Shown here piece after piece: positions 7,448-17,814 of a stretch of 64,000 bases of DNA. Within the stretch, counting starts at the first letter, position 1; each line of letters begins with the position of its first letter. The notes under the pieces are model-generated. The model worked only from the letters and a program-made list of their open reading frames with translations. It was not told the DNA's origin and searched no databases. Source of the DNA: Cronobacter universalis NCTC 9529 (GTDB lineage Bacteria > Pseudomonadota > Gammaproteobacteria > Enterobacterales > Enterobacteriaceae); contig NZ_CP012257.1 in the NCBI RefSeq assembly GCF_001277175.1, positions 3,906,001 to 3,970,000 of the forward strand, given 5' to 3'. Position numbers and translations under genes: made by a program.

Positions 7448-9532
7448 ATGTGGCGTCGTCTTATCTATCATCCTGAAATCAATTACGCTTTACGGCAAAC
7501 GCTGATCTTAAGCCTGCCGGTGGCGGTCGGGTTGATGCTGGGCCATCTTCAACAAGGGTTGCTGTTTTCACTCGTCCCCGCCTGCTGCAACATTGCCGGT
7601 CTTGATACCCCGCACAAACGCTTTTTTAAACGACTGATCATCGGCGCCTCGCTGTTCGCGCTGAGCAGCCTGGCGGTGCAGCTTCTGCTGTTACAGTCTG
7701 TGCCGCTGCCGCTCATTCTGCTGATGCTGGCGCTGCTGCTCGGCGTAACGGCGGAGATCAGCCCGCTGCATGCGCGTCTCCTGCCCGCGTCGCTTATCGC
7801 GGCCATCTTCACGCTAAGCCTCGCCGGAAATATGCCCATCTGGGAGCCCATGCTGCTCTATGTCCTCGGCACGCTCTGGTATGGCGCGTTTAACGGGTTC
7901 TGGTTCTGGCTGTGGCGCGAGCAGCCGCTGCGTGAATCGTTAAGCCTGATTTATAAAAGTCTCGCCGACTACTGCGAAGCGAAATACAGCCTGCTGACGC
8001 GCCACACCGAGCCGGAACAGGCGCTGCCGCCGCTGCTCGTGCATCAGCAAAAAGTGGTGGATCAGATAAGCCAGTGCTATCAGCAGCTACAGATGCTGTC
8101 GGCGACCAAACAGAACGGCTACAAGCGCCTGCTGCGCACGTTTCAGGTGGCGCTGGATCTCCAGGAGCACATTTCAGTCTCCCTGCATCAGCCCGCCGAA
8201 GTGCAAAAACTGGTGGAGCGCAGCCACGCCGAAGAAGTGCTGCGCTGGACGGCGCAAACCGTCGCCACGCGGCTGCGCACGCTTTCTGACGATATTCTCT
8301 ATCACCGTTATTCACGCCGCTTCTCAATGGATAAGCAGATTGAGGCGCTGGCGAAAATCGCCCGCCAGCACCCGGACAACCCGGTCGGCCAGTTCTGCGA
8401 ATACCATTTCAGCCGCATCGCGCGCGTACTGCGCACCCAGCGACCGCTCTACGCCCGTGACCTGATGGAGAGCGGCCAGCGTCGCCTGCCGCTGCTGCCG
8501 GCGCTGAAAAGCTATCTGTCGCTGAAATCCGCGGCGCTGCGTACCGCCGCGCGTCTGGGCGTAATGCTGGCGGCGGCGGGCCTGTTAGGCAGCGCGTTCC
8601 AGTTGCCGAAGCCGTACTGGATCCTGATGACGGTGCTGTTCGTCACGCAAAACGGCTATGGCGCGACGCGGGTGCGCATCCTGCACCGTGCCGGCGGCAC
8701 GCTGGCCGGGCTGATTATCGCGGGCATTACGCTGCACCTGAATGTGCCGCAGGGCTATACCCTGCTCGGCATGCTGCTGGTGACGTTAATCAGTTATCTG
8801 ATAATCCGGCGGCACTACGGCTGGGCGATGATTGGCTTTACCGTCACGGCGGTCTATTCGCTGCAAATCCTGACGCTCAACGGCGAGCAGTACATCGTGG
8901 CGCGCCTGATAGACACGCTGTCCGGCTGCCTTATCGCATTCGGCGGCATGGTCTGGCTCTGGCCCCAGTGGCAGAGCGGTCTCCTGCGCCAGAACGCGCA
9001 TGACGCGCTGGAAGCAGACCAGGAGGCGCTGCGCCTGATCCTGAGCGACGATCCGCAACCCGGCCCGCTGGCGTGGCAGCGGATGCAGGTCAACCAGGCG
9101 CACAACGCGCTCTATAACTCGCTCAACCAGGCCATGCAGGAGCCAGGCTTTAACAGCCGTTATCTGGAGGATATGCGCCTGTGGGTGACGCACAGCCAGT
9201 TTATCGTCGAGCACATTAACGCGATAACGACGATGGCGCGCGAGCAAACCACGCTGCCGCCGGAGACGGCGGCGCGCTACTTACAGGCCTGTGAGATTGC
9301 GCTGCAGCGCTGCCAGCAGCGGCTGGAGCATGACGCGCCGGGCGATACGCAAAACGAGGCGGTACTGGAGGGCGAAGAGGTCTTGCCGGAAGGGGCGCCG
9401 GGCGTAATGGAGCATCATCTGCTGCGCATTCTCGATCATCTGCGCACCATGCATACCATCTCTTCCGTGGCGTGGCGTCAGCGCCCGCATCACGGTATCT
9501 GGCTCAGACGACGCCTGAGCCAGCCACGCTGA
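7448..9532 (+). CDS. yhfK: FUSC-family inner-membrane protein YhfK
   Basis: 694 residues from the ATG at 7448, which gives the family N-terminus MWRRLIYHPEINYALRQT; the in-frame ATG seven codons upstream lies inside or beside the crp terminator and is less likely. Two sets of hydrophobic segments (about residues 15-140 and 365-500) flank cytoplasmic helical regions, the usual FUSC (fusaric-acid resistance/aromatic exporter-like) architecture. The transported substrate is unknown. The TGA stop directly abuts the argD stop codon on the other strand, with no base between. Confidence 0.93.
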   Translation: MWRRLIYHPEINYALRQTLILSLPVAVGLMLGHLQQGLLFSLVPACCNIAGLDTPHKRFFKRLIIGASLFALSSLAVQLLLLQSVPLPLILLMLALLLGVTAEISPLHARLLPASLIAAIFTLSLAGNMPIWEPMLLYVLGTLWYGAFNGFWFWLWREQPLRESLSLIYKSLADYCEAKYSLLTRHTEPEQALPPLLVHQQKVVDQISQCYQQLQMLSATKQNGYKRLLRTFQVALDLQEHISVSLHQPAEVQKLVERSHAEEVLRWTAQTVATRLRTLSDDILYHRYSRRFSMDKQIEALAKIARQHPDNPVGQFCEYHFSRIARVLRTQRPLYARDLMESGQRRLPLLPALKSYLSLKSAALRTAARLGVMLAAAGLLGSAFQLPKPYWILMTVLFVTQNGYGATRVRILHRAGGTLAGLIIAGITLHLNVPQGYTLLGMLLVTLISYLIIRRHYGWAMIGFTVTAVYSLQILTLNGEQYIVARLIDTLSGCLIAFGGMVWLWPQWQSGLLRQNAHDALEADQEALRLILSDDPQPGPLAWQRMQVNQAHNALYNSLNQAMQEPGFNSRYLEDMRLWVTHSQFIVEHINAITTMAREQTTLPPETAARYLQACEIALQRCQQRLEHDAPGDTQNEAVLEGEEVLPEGAPGVMEHHLLRILDHLRTMHTISSVAWRQRPHHGIWLRRRLSQPR

Positions 9533-11403
<1,871 letters not shown>

Positions 11404-11433
11404 GGCGGCTCCGGAAAAAAGAACCGCGACAGT

Positions 11434-12036
11434 TTACTCGTTTTCCCGCGCGTCGCTCACTACGCTTGCGAAGATTTTCTCAAGCGGCGACAGATCGCCC
11501 ATCGCGCCCGCCTGGTTGGCGGCGCGCCACGCCTCAACATCCACACCGCGCCAGTCGAGGCTGTACCCCGCATGCAGCGCCAGCTGTTCGAAGAAGACGC
11601 GCTGCGCGCGGCCCGTGCCGATACGGAACGGATGCAGCACATTGATTTCGCAGTAGTAGTGCGAGAGGCGCGCGACAAACGCCTCGGGCTCCAGACCGAT
11701 GAGATAGTCCTCATCTTCCAGCGCCTGCATCAGCGCGTTGCCCTCTTTCTCCAGATATTCGAAATGCGCGAAGCGGGTTTCGCCCTGATAGATATCCACC
11801 TCACGCAGTTCGCCCGCCCAGTCGTAGAGATCCTGGAAAAGCTGGCGGTGAATGGCGCACAGGTGCGGCAGCCCGCGCTGTACCGGGCCGAGTTCCAGCG
11901 TCGCCGCGCGCAGCGAGGTGAGTTCGCGCTCGGCATGTTGCAGATCCTGCGCGGCATGAATGTTCAGCCGGTTGCGCAGCACATCGCTGCCGGACCAGAA
12001 GTAAGGGTCGCGCCCGTCGCCGAATTTATCGCTCAT
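11434..12036 (-). CDS. fic: Fic-domain protein (toxin-like AMP transferase) with variant active-site motif
   Basis: 200 residues, E. coli Fic size. Fic proteins typically transfer AMP from ATP to target hydroxyls. The core motif at residues 135-146 reads [12 protein letters not shown]. His135, Phe137, Gly140, Gly142, Arg143 and Arg146 of H-x-F-x-D/E-G-N-G-R-x2-R are kept, but the metal-binding acidic residue is Ile139 and the Asn is Thr141, so AMP transfer may be weak or lost. Its start overlaps the end of yhfG by 11 bp, typical of a coupled antitoxin-toxin pair. Lies 30 bp upstream of pabA and may be co-transcribed with it. Confidence 0.94.
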   Translation of the reverse strand: MSDKFGDGRDPYFWSGSDVLRNRLNIHAAQDLQHAERELTSLRAATLELGPVQRGLPHLCAIHRQLFQDLYDWAGELREVDIYQGETRFAHFEYLEKEGNALMQALEDEDYLIGLEPEAFVARLSHYYCEINVLHPFRIGTGRAQRVFFEQLALHAGYSLDWRGVDVEAWRAANQAGAMGDLSPLEKIFASVVSDARENE

Positions 12037-12196
12037 AGTGCCCCCTCAGCTCTTCAATGCGCGCCAGCGCTTCTTCGCGGGATAAGGTCACCAGAGGCAC
12101 CTCAATGCCTTCCAGCCGGTTGCTGGCCTGGAAGTTTTGATTCTTCTGCGCGTCCCACAGCCGGGACTTTTGTTTATCGGTGAGTTTTCTGGACAT
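12026..12196 (-). CDS. yhfG: YhfG, small inhibitory partner (antitoxin) of Fic
   Basis: 56 residues from the ATG at 12194-12196, preceded by GGGAGG; the longer reading frame upstream is not needed. The protein carries S25-N-R-L-E29-G30, which fits the (S/T)xxxE(G/N) inhibitory helix of class I Fic antitoxins, in which the Glu blocks productive ATP binding in the Fic pocket. It overlaps fic by 11 bp, so the inhibitor is made first and couples to toxin translation. Sequence matches E. coli YhfG ([10 protein letters not shown]...FQAS). Confidence 0.93.
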   Translation of the reverse strand: MSRKLTDKQKSRLWDAQKNQNFQASNRLEGIEVPLVTLSREEALARIEELRGHYER

Positions 12197-12272
12197 TTTG
12201 CCTCCCTGAACGTAACCCCGTGTGCCACAAGTATAAGCAGCAATGGGCCGGTTTGCCGGGAGGAGACGCGAC

Positions 12273-12291
12273 GCGGGCCATACAGCCCGCG
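12273..12291 (-). other. Hairpin downstream of ppiA
   Basis: CGCGGGC and GCCCGCG form a 7-bp stem with a CATACA loop, 13 bp past the ppiA stop. There is no strong T-run on the minus strand, so it may be a weak terminator or an mRNA-stabilising stem ahead of yhfG. Confidence 0.45.
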
Positions 12292-12303
12292 TGCGCAAGA
12301 AGA

Positions 12304-12876
12304 TTACGGCAGGACTTTCGCGGAGAGGATCACAACCGGTTTGGACGGCACATTCTGGTACGGGCCGACGTCGTGGGTCTGCACTTGGGCGATTTTATCC
12401 GCCACGTCCATGCCTTTAACCACTTTACCGAAAACGGCGTAGCCGAAGTCGCGCTGGCCGTGGTTCAGGAAGGCGTTATCCGCCACGTTGATAAAGAACT
12501 GGCTGGTGGCGCTGTCTTTATCGGCGGTGCGCGCCATCGCAATGGTGCCGCGCGCGTTAGGCAGGCCGTTATCCGCCTCGTTTTTCACCGGCGCGTTGGT
12601 CGGTTTCTGCTGCATATCCGCCGTGAAGCCGCCGCCCTGCACCATAAAGCCCGGGATCACGCGGTGGAAAATCGTGTTGTTGTAAAAACCGCTGTTGACG
12701 TAATCAACGAAGTTTTTCACCGATGCCGGCGCTTTCTGGCTGTTCAGCTCCAGCTCAATATTTCCCGCAGAGGTCGTCAGCAGAACATGCGGGTCGCCTT
12801 TTGCCGCCAGCGCGGCAGGAGAAAGGGCAGAAAGAGCAAATACAGCCGCAACAGCCGCCAGAGTGGATTTGAGCAT
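12304..12876 (-). CDS. ppiA: Periplasmic peptidyl-prolyl cis-trans isomerase A (cyclophilin)
   Basis: 190 residues. An N-terminal signal peptide ([20 protein letters not shown], cleavage after about ALA at residue 24) sends it to the periplasm. The cyclophilin fold is shown by [18 protein letters not shown], with the catalytic Arg, and by [15 protein letters not shown] and [14 protein letters not shown]. It isomerises proline peptide bonds during folding of exported proteins. It is divergent from tsgA; paired TGTGATC and GATCACA half-sites in the gap fit the known CRP control of ppiA in E. coli. Confidence 0.96.
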   Translation of the reverse strand: MLKSTLAAVAAVFALSALSPAALAAKGDPHVLLTTSAGNIELELNSQKAPASVKNFVDYVNSGFYNNTIFHRVIPGFMVQGGGFTADMQQKPTNAPVKNEADNGLPNARGTIAMARTADKDSATSQFFINVADNAFLNHGQRDFGYAVFGKVVKGMDVADKIAQVQTHDVGPYQNVPSKPVVILSAKVLP

Positions 12877-13053
12877 GAAGAATTCCTTACGAAGCAGAAA
12901 AAAGCGAGTGGGTCGATTCTAAATAGCGATCGCAAGACGTGCCAGAGATTTACCTGGTTTTACGTACCAGCGCGCAGCGAAAAGGCGCTCATCGGATCTG
13001 ATGTGGAAAATTATGTGAGCCCCGTCATATAAACCATGTCGTTTTACACAGCA

Positions 13054-13083
13054 TGTGATCAATGAATGTTTTATTGGATCACA
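13054..13083. promoter_or_regulatory. Paired CRP-like half-sites in the ppiA-tsgA gap
   Basis: TGTGATC at 13054-13060 and GATCACA at 13077-13083 are inverted copies, but their spacing is larger than one CRP site (TGTGA-N6-TCACA). They may be two degenerate sites. E. coli ppiA is CRP-controlled, which gives the hint; the assignment is tentative. Confidence 0.35.
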
Positions 13084-13151
13084 ATACCACCTAGAATGCC
13101 TGGGTTCCCGGCGCCGTCAACGCGCTTTACACTTCTATTCACAGGCCAGTC

Positions 13152-14339
13152 ATGACTAACAGCAATCGTATTAAGCTCACATGGATCAGCTTTTTTTCCT
13201 ACGCCCTTACCGGCGCGTTGGTGATCGTCACCGGGATGGTGATGGGTAATATCGCAGAGTATTTCAAACTGCCCGTATCCAGCATGAGCAACACCTTCAC
13301 ATTCCTGAACGCCGGGATTTTGATCTCTATCTTTTTAAACGCCTGGCTGATGGAAATCGTGCCGCTGAAAACCCAGCTGCGCTTTGGTTTTGTGTTGATG
13401 GTGCTCGCCGTGGTGGCGCTGATGTTCAGCCAGAGCCTGACGCTCTTCTCCGCCGCGATGTTTGTGCTTGGCCTGGTGAGCGGGATCACGATGTCGATCG
13501 GGACATTCCTCATTACCCATATGTATGAAGGCCGTCAGCGCGGCTCGCGCCTGCTGTTTACCGACTCCTTCTTCAGCATGGCCGGGATGATCTTCCCGAT
13601 GGTCGCCGCCTTCCTGCTGGCGCGCAGCATTGAGTGGTACTGGGTCTACGCCTGCATCGGTCTGGTCTATGTCGCGATTTTCATCCTGACGTTCGGCTGC
13701 GATTTCCCGGTGCTCGGCAAACATGCCCCGCAGGAGAACCAGCCGGTCGCGAAAGAGAAATGGGGCGTGGGCGTGCTGTTTCTCTCCATCGCCGCGCTTT
13801 GCTACATTCTGGGCCAGCTCGGCTTTATCGGCTGGGTGCCGGAATACGCCACCAAAGGCCTCGGCATGAACCTGAACGACGCCGGTACGCTGGTGAGCAA
13901 CTTCTGGATGTCTTACATGGTCGGCATGTGGGTCTTCAGCTTCGTGCTGCGCTTCTTTGATTTGCAGCGCATCCTGACCGTGCTGGCAGGTCTCGCGACG
14001 GTGCTGATGTACTTCTTCATCACCAGCAAGCCGGAACATATGGCGTGGTTCATTCTGGCGCTGGGCTTCTTCTCCAGCGCGATTTACACCACCATTATTA
14101 CGCTCGGCTCGCAGCAGACCAAAGTCTCCTCGCCGAAACTGGTTAACTTCATCCTGACCTGCGGCACCGTCGGCACCATGCTGACCTTTATCGTGACCGG
14201 CCCGATTGTGGCGAATCACGGCCCGCAGGCGGCGCTGTTTACCGCCAACGGCCTCTACGCCGTCGTATTCGTGATGTGCTTCGCGCTGGGCTTTGTCAGC
14301 CGTCATCGCCAGCACGCGAAAGCCGCGGCAGCGCACTAA
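13152..14339 (+). CDS. tsgA: Major facilitator superfamily protein TsgA
   Basis: 395 residues with twelve predicted membrane segments, MFS family, colinear with E. coli TsgA (393). Starts [19 protein letters not shown]. The product is an inner-membrane transporter of unknown substrate; the name comes from a tellurite- or selenite-responsive Salmonella gene. It sits upstream of nirB in the same direction, separated by a strong terminator, so it is its own unit. Confidence 0.95.
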   Translation: MTNSNRIKLTWISFFSYALTGALVIVTGMVMGNIAEYFKLPVSSMSNTFTFLNAGILISIFLNAWLMEIVPLKTQLRFGFVLMVLAVVALMFSQSLTLFSAAMFVLGLVSGITMSIGTFLITHMYEGRQRGSRLLFTDSFFSMAGMIFPMVAAFLLARSIEWYWVYACIGLVYVAIFILTFGCDFPVLGKHAPQENQPVAKEKWGVGVLFLSIAALCYILGQLGFIGWVPEYATKGLGMNLNDAGTLVSNFWMSYMVGMWVFSFVLRFFDLQRILTVLAGLATVLMYFFITSKPEHMAWFILALGFFSSAIYTTIITLGSQQTKVSSPKLVNFILTCGTVGTMLTFIVTGPIVANHGPQAALFTANGLYAVVFVMCFALGFVSRHRQHAKAAAAH

Positions 14340-14347
14340 GTTTTGCC

Positions 14348-14380
14348 TGTCCCTTCCCGGCCGGGAAGGGACATTTTCTC
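14348..14380 (+). terminator. Intrinsic terminator of tsgA
   Basis: TGTCCCTTCCCGG followed immediately by CCGGGAAGGGACA is a perfect 26-bp palindrome (14348-14373), followed by TTTTCTCTTAT. In RNA the central bases would open as a small loop. Confidence 0.85.
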
Positions 14381-14553
14381 TTATCTTTTCCCCGCCGTTT
14401 TCCCCTCATAATTGCCCTTTATTGCCGCGCGTTACCGCGTTCACACCGTAAACGGTTCTGGTGAAGATTCACTCCACCGTGGTTCAAAAAACAGACGCCT
14501 GCGAAACCCTAATCAATTCCTGCACTTAGAAAATCCTACAAAAATCAAGGAAA

Positions 14554-14569
14554 TACCCATTAAGGGGTA
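14554..14569 (+). promoter_or_regulatory. NarL/NarP 7-2-7 site of the nirB promoter
   Basis: TACCCAT-TA-AGGGGTA is a 7-2-7 inverted pair of NarL heptamers. Its centre lies 28 bp upstream of the FNR site centre, exactly the -69.5 to -41.5 spacing of E. coli nirB, where NarL or NarP relieves repression in response to nitrate or nitrite. Confidence 0.85.
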
Positions 14570-14582
14570 TATAAAGATGTAA

Positions 14583-14596
14583 TTGATTTACATCAA
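14583..14596 (+). promoter_or_regulatory. FNR site of the nirB promoter
   Basis: TTGATTTACATCAA matches the FNR consensus TTGAT-N4-ATCAA perfectly. The bases that follow (AAGCGGGGGTGCTGAATCG, GGTAGGCGGTAATAG) are nearly those of E. coli nirB, putting transcription start near 14631. Expect anaerobic induction of nirBDC-cysG. Confidence 0.92.
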
Positions 14597-14654
14597 TAAG
14601 CGGGGGTGCTGAATCGTTAAGGTAGGCGGTAATAGAAAAGAAATCGAGGCAAAA

Positions 14655-17201
14655 ATGAGCAAAGTCAGACTCGCAATTATCGGTAACGGCATGGTTGGTC
14701 ACCGCTTTATCGAAGACCTTCTCGATAAAGCCGATCCAGGCCAGTTCGACATCACCGTTTTCTGTGAGGAGCCGCGCATCGCCTATGACCGCGTGCACCT
14801 CTCCTCTTACTTCTCCCACCACACGGCTGAAGAGCTGTCGCTGGTCCGCGAAGGCTACTACGACAAGCACGGCGTGAAAGTGCTGGTGGGCGAGCGTGCG
14901 ATCACCATTAACCGCCAGGAGAAAGTGATTCACTCCAGCGCCGGGCGCACGGTCTTCTATGACAAACTGATCATGGCGACGGGCTCCTACCCGTGGATCC
15001 CGCCGATTAAAGGCTCCGAAACCCAGGACTGCTTCGTTTACCGCACCATCGAAGATCTGAACGCGATTGAAGCCTGCGCGCGTCGCAGCAAACGCGGCGC
15101 GGTCGTCGGCGGCGGTCTGCTCGGTCTGGAAGCCGCGGGCGCGCTGAAAAACTTAGGCGTCGAAACCCACGTCATCGAATTCGCGCCGATGCTGATGGCG
15201 GAACAGCTCGACCAGATGGGCGGCGAGCAGCTGCGCCGTAAAATTGAAAGCATGGGCGTGCGAGTTCACACCAGCAAAAACACCCAGGAGATTGTCCAGC
15301 TGGGCACTGAAGCGCGTAAAACCATGCGCTTTGCCGACGGCAGCGAGCTGGAAGTCGACTTCATCGTCTTCTCCACCGGTATCCGCCCGCGCGACAAACT
15401 GGCGAAACAGTGCGATCTCGAGATTGCGCCGCGCGGCGGCATCATGATTAACGACCAGTGCCAGACCTCCGACCCGGATATCTACGCCATCGGCGAATGC
15501 GCCAGCTGGAACAGCCGCGTCTATGGCCTCGTCGCGCCTGGCTACAAAATGGCGCAGGTGGCGGTTGACCACATTCTCGGCAACGCGGGCAACCAGTTTG
15601 AAGGCGCGGATCTCAGCGCCAAGCTGAAACTGCTGGGCGTTGACGTCGGCGGCATCGGCGACGCGCATGGCCGCACGCCGAAATCACGCAGCTATGTGTT
15701 CCTCGACGAAAGCAAAGAGATCTACAAACGCCTTATCGTCAGCGAAGACAACAAAACGCTGCTCGGCGCGGTACTGGTGGGCGACACCAGCGATTACGGC
15801 AACCTGCTGCAACTGGTGCTGAACGGTATTGAGCTGCCGGAAAACCCGGATTCGCTGATCCTCCCGGCGCACGCAGGCCAGGGCAAACCGTCTATCGGCG
15901 TCGATAAACTGCCGGACAGCGCGCAGATTTGCTCCTGCTTCGACGTGACCAAAGGGGCGCTGATCGCCGCCATCAACAAAGGTTGTCATACCGTCGCGGC
16001 GCTGAAAGCTGAAACCAAAGCCGGTACCGGCTGCGGCGGCTGTATCCCGCTGGTCACTCAGGTGCTGAACGCCGAACTGGCGAAACAGGGTATCGAAGTG
16101 AACAACAACCTGTGCGAGCACTTCGCGTTCTCCCGCCAGGAGCTGTATCACCTCATTCGTGTCGAAGGCATTAAATCGTTCGAGGAACTGCTGGCGAAAT
16201 ATGGCAAAGGCTACGGCTGCGAAGTCTGTAAGCCGACCGTCGGCTCGCTGCTGGCGTCCTGCTGGAATGAGTACATTCTCAAACCGCAGCACACGCCGCT
16301 GCAGGATACCAACGACAACTTCCTGGCGAACATCCAGAAAGACGGCACCTACTCCGTGATCCCGCGCTCCGCCGGCGGCGAGATCACGCCGGAAGGGCTG
16401 ATGGAAGTGGGCCGTATCGCCCGCGAATTTAACCTCTACACCAAAATCACCGGCTCTCAGCGCATTGGTCTTTTCGGCGCGCAGAAAGACGATCTGCCGG
16501 AAATCTGGCGTCAGCTGATTGCCGCGGGCTTCGAAACCGGCCACGCCTACGCTAAAGCGCTGCGCATGGCGAAAACCTGCGTCGGCAGCACCTGGTGCCG
16601 TTACGGCGTCGGCGACAGCGTGGGCTTCGGCGTCGAGCTGGAAAACCGCTATAAAGGCATCCGCACGCCGCACAAAATGAAATTCGGCGTCTCCGGCTGT
16701 ACGCGTGAATGCGCCGAAGCGCAGGGTAAAGACGTCGGTATTATCGCCACCGAAAAAGGCTGGAACCTCTATGTCTGCGGCAACGGCGGCATGAAACCGC
16801 GTCATGCGGACTTGCTGGCGGCGGATCTCGATAAAGAGACCCTGGTGCGCTATCTCGACCGCTTCATGATGTTCTACATCCGCACCGCCGACAAACTGAC
16901 CCGTACCGCGCCGTGGCTGGACAACATGGAAGGCGGCATCGACTACCTGAAACGCGTCATCATCGACGACAAGCTGGGCCTGAACAGCCAGCTGGAAGCC
17001 GAAATGACCCGTCTGCGCGAGGCGGTGATTTGCGAGTGGACCGAAACGGTCAACGATCCGCAGGCGCAGGGCCGCTTTAAACACTTCGTGAACAGCGATC
17101 GCCGCGACCCGAACGTGCAGGTGGTGCCGGAGCGCCAGCAACACCGTCCGGCCACGCCGTATGAGCGCATCCCTGTCACCTTCGTGGAGGAAACCGTATG
17201 A
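14655..17201 (+). CDS. nirB: NADH-dependent nitrite reductase, large subunit
   Basis: 848 residues. Order: FAD/NAD(P)H pyridine-nucleotide oxidoreductase domain (about 1-320); BFD-like [2Fe-2S] region (CSCFDVTKGAL and GTGCGGC, about 425-465); then nitrite/sulfite reductase ferredoxin-like and siroheme-[4Fe-4S] domains. The siroheme cluster cysteines are C642-x5-C648 and C682-x3-C686, all present. Cytoplasmic enzyme reducing nitrite to ammonium with NADH, detoxifying nitrite from anaerobic nitrate respiration. It overlaps nirD by 4 bp (ATGA) and shares the operon with nirC and cysG, which makes its siroheme. Confidence 0.98.
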   Translation: MSKVRLAIIGNGMVGHRFIEDLLDKADPGQFDITVFCEEPRIAYDRVHLSSYFSHHTAEELSLVREGYYDKHGVKVLVGERAITINRQEKVIHSSAGRTVFYDKLIMATGSYPWIPPIKGSETQDCFVYRTIEDLNAIEACARRSKRGAVVGGGLLGLEAAGALKNLGVETHVIEFAPMLMAEQLDQMGGEQLRRKIESMGVRVHTSKNTQEIVQLGTEARKTMRFADGSELEVDFIVFSTGIRPRDKLAKQCDLEIAPRGGIMINDQCQTSDPDIYAIGECASWNSRVYGLVAPGYKMAQVAVDHILGNAGNQFEGADLSAKLKLLGVDVGGIGDAHGRTPKSRSYVFLDESKEIYKRLIVSEDNKTLLGAVLVGDTSDYGNLLQLVLNGIELPENPDSLILPAHAGQGKPSIGVDKLPDSAQICSCFDVTKGALIAAINKGCHTVAALKAETKAGTGCGGCIPLVTQVLNAELAKQGIEVNNNLCEHFAFSRQELYHLIRVEGIKSFEELLAKYGKGYGCEVCKPTVGSLLASCWNEYILKPQHTPLQDTNDNFLANIQKDGTYSVIPRSAGGEITPEGLMEVGRIAREFNLYTKITGSQRIGLFGAQKDDLPEIWRQLIAAGFETGHAYAKALRMAKTCVGSTWCRYGVGDSVGFGVELENRYKGIRTPHKMKFGVSGCTRECAEAQGKDVGIIATEKGWNLYVCGNGGMKPRHADLLAADLDKETLVRYLDRFMMFYIRTADKLTRTAPWLDNMEGGIDYLKRVIIDDKLGLNSQLEAEMTRLREAVICEWTETVNDPQAQGRFKHFVNSDRRDPNVQVVPERQQHRPATPYERIPVTFVEETV

Positions 17202-17524
17202 GCCAGTGGAACACGATTTGTTCGCTCGATGAGATTATCCCGGCGACCGGCGTCTGCGCGCTGATCGGCGAAAACCAGGTGGCGATTTTCCGCCCGCGCG
17301 CGAACGACGAGGTTTACGCTATCAGCAATATCGACCCGTTCTTTGAGGCAAGCGTATTGTCGCGCGGCATTATCGCCGAACATCAGGGCGAGTTATGGGT
17401 GGCGAGCCCGCTGAAAAAACAGCGCTTCCGCCTGCGAGATGGGCTGTGTATGGAAGATGAAAGCCGTTCTGTGGCGCACTTTGAGGCGCGCGTGAAGGAC
17501 GGTCAGGTACAGGTGAAGGCGTAA
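17198..17524 (+). CDS. nirD: Nitrite reductase, small subunit
   Basis: 108 residues with a Rieske-like fold that lacks the usual cluster-binding Cys-His pairs, as in E. coli NirD. Needed with NirB for NADH-nitrite reductase activity. Its ATG overlaps the nirB stop, so the subunits are probably made in a coupled way. Confidence 0.96.
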   Translation: MSQWNTICSLDEIIPATGVCALIGENQVAIFRPRANDEVYAISNIDPFFEASVLSRGIIAEHQGELWVASPLKKQRFRLRDGLCMEDESRSVAHFEARVKDGQVQVKA

Positions 17525-17814
17525 ACCCCCTCGCCCGCCCCTCTTCCTTCGGGGAGAGGGTGAAAAACCACAGGGTGGATAAGCGCAGCGCATCCACCCC
17601 GGTTTTCAAATAGCAACAACCGCCCTTCGCAAAGGGCGTTGTAAAGCAGAGAGGCTAAAGCCTCCGCGCATGAAAAGCGCCACCGGCGTTCGCATTACGG
17701 GAACGCCCGTTACGGACAACGACAATTACGCGCGCAACAAACAGCGCGCCATTCTGAATCACCTTTTTAAGTTTCTTAACTTTTTAATTTCACTCACTTT
17801 TCAGGATAACCACT
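17525..17814 (+). repeat. Array of hairpins between nirD and nirC
   Basis: 290 bp with no credible gene. Stems seen in order are: 17539-17547 with 17552-17560 closing a TTCG tetraloop; 17573-17599, an imperfect palindrome GGGTGGAT...ATCCACCC around AAGCGCAGCGC; 17616-17642, centred on GCCCTT/AAGGGC; and 17651-17664, GAGGCT-AA-AGCCTC. The second resembles the repeat found beside feoA. Such REP-type stems often protect the upstream mRNA or reduce downstream expression, which would separate nirBD from nirC-cysG levels. Confidence 0.65.

Larger units (their letters stand above)
14340..14654. other. tsgA-nirB intergenic region
   Basis: 315 bp with no gene seen. It holds the tsgA terminator at its left end and the nirB promoter at its right end; the middle, about 14385-14550, shows no clear motif. 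Confidence 0.7.

Noticed and set aside
12220..13032. 270-codon plus-strand frame over ppiA
   Set aside because: Antisense to a certain cyclophilin gene with a signal peptide; no homology cue.
15684..17144. 486-codon frame antisense to nirB
   Set aside because: Shadow of nirB; no ribosome-binding site or domain.
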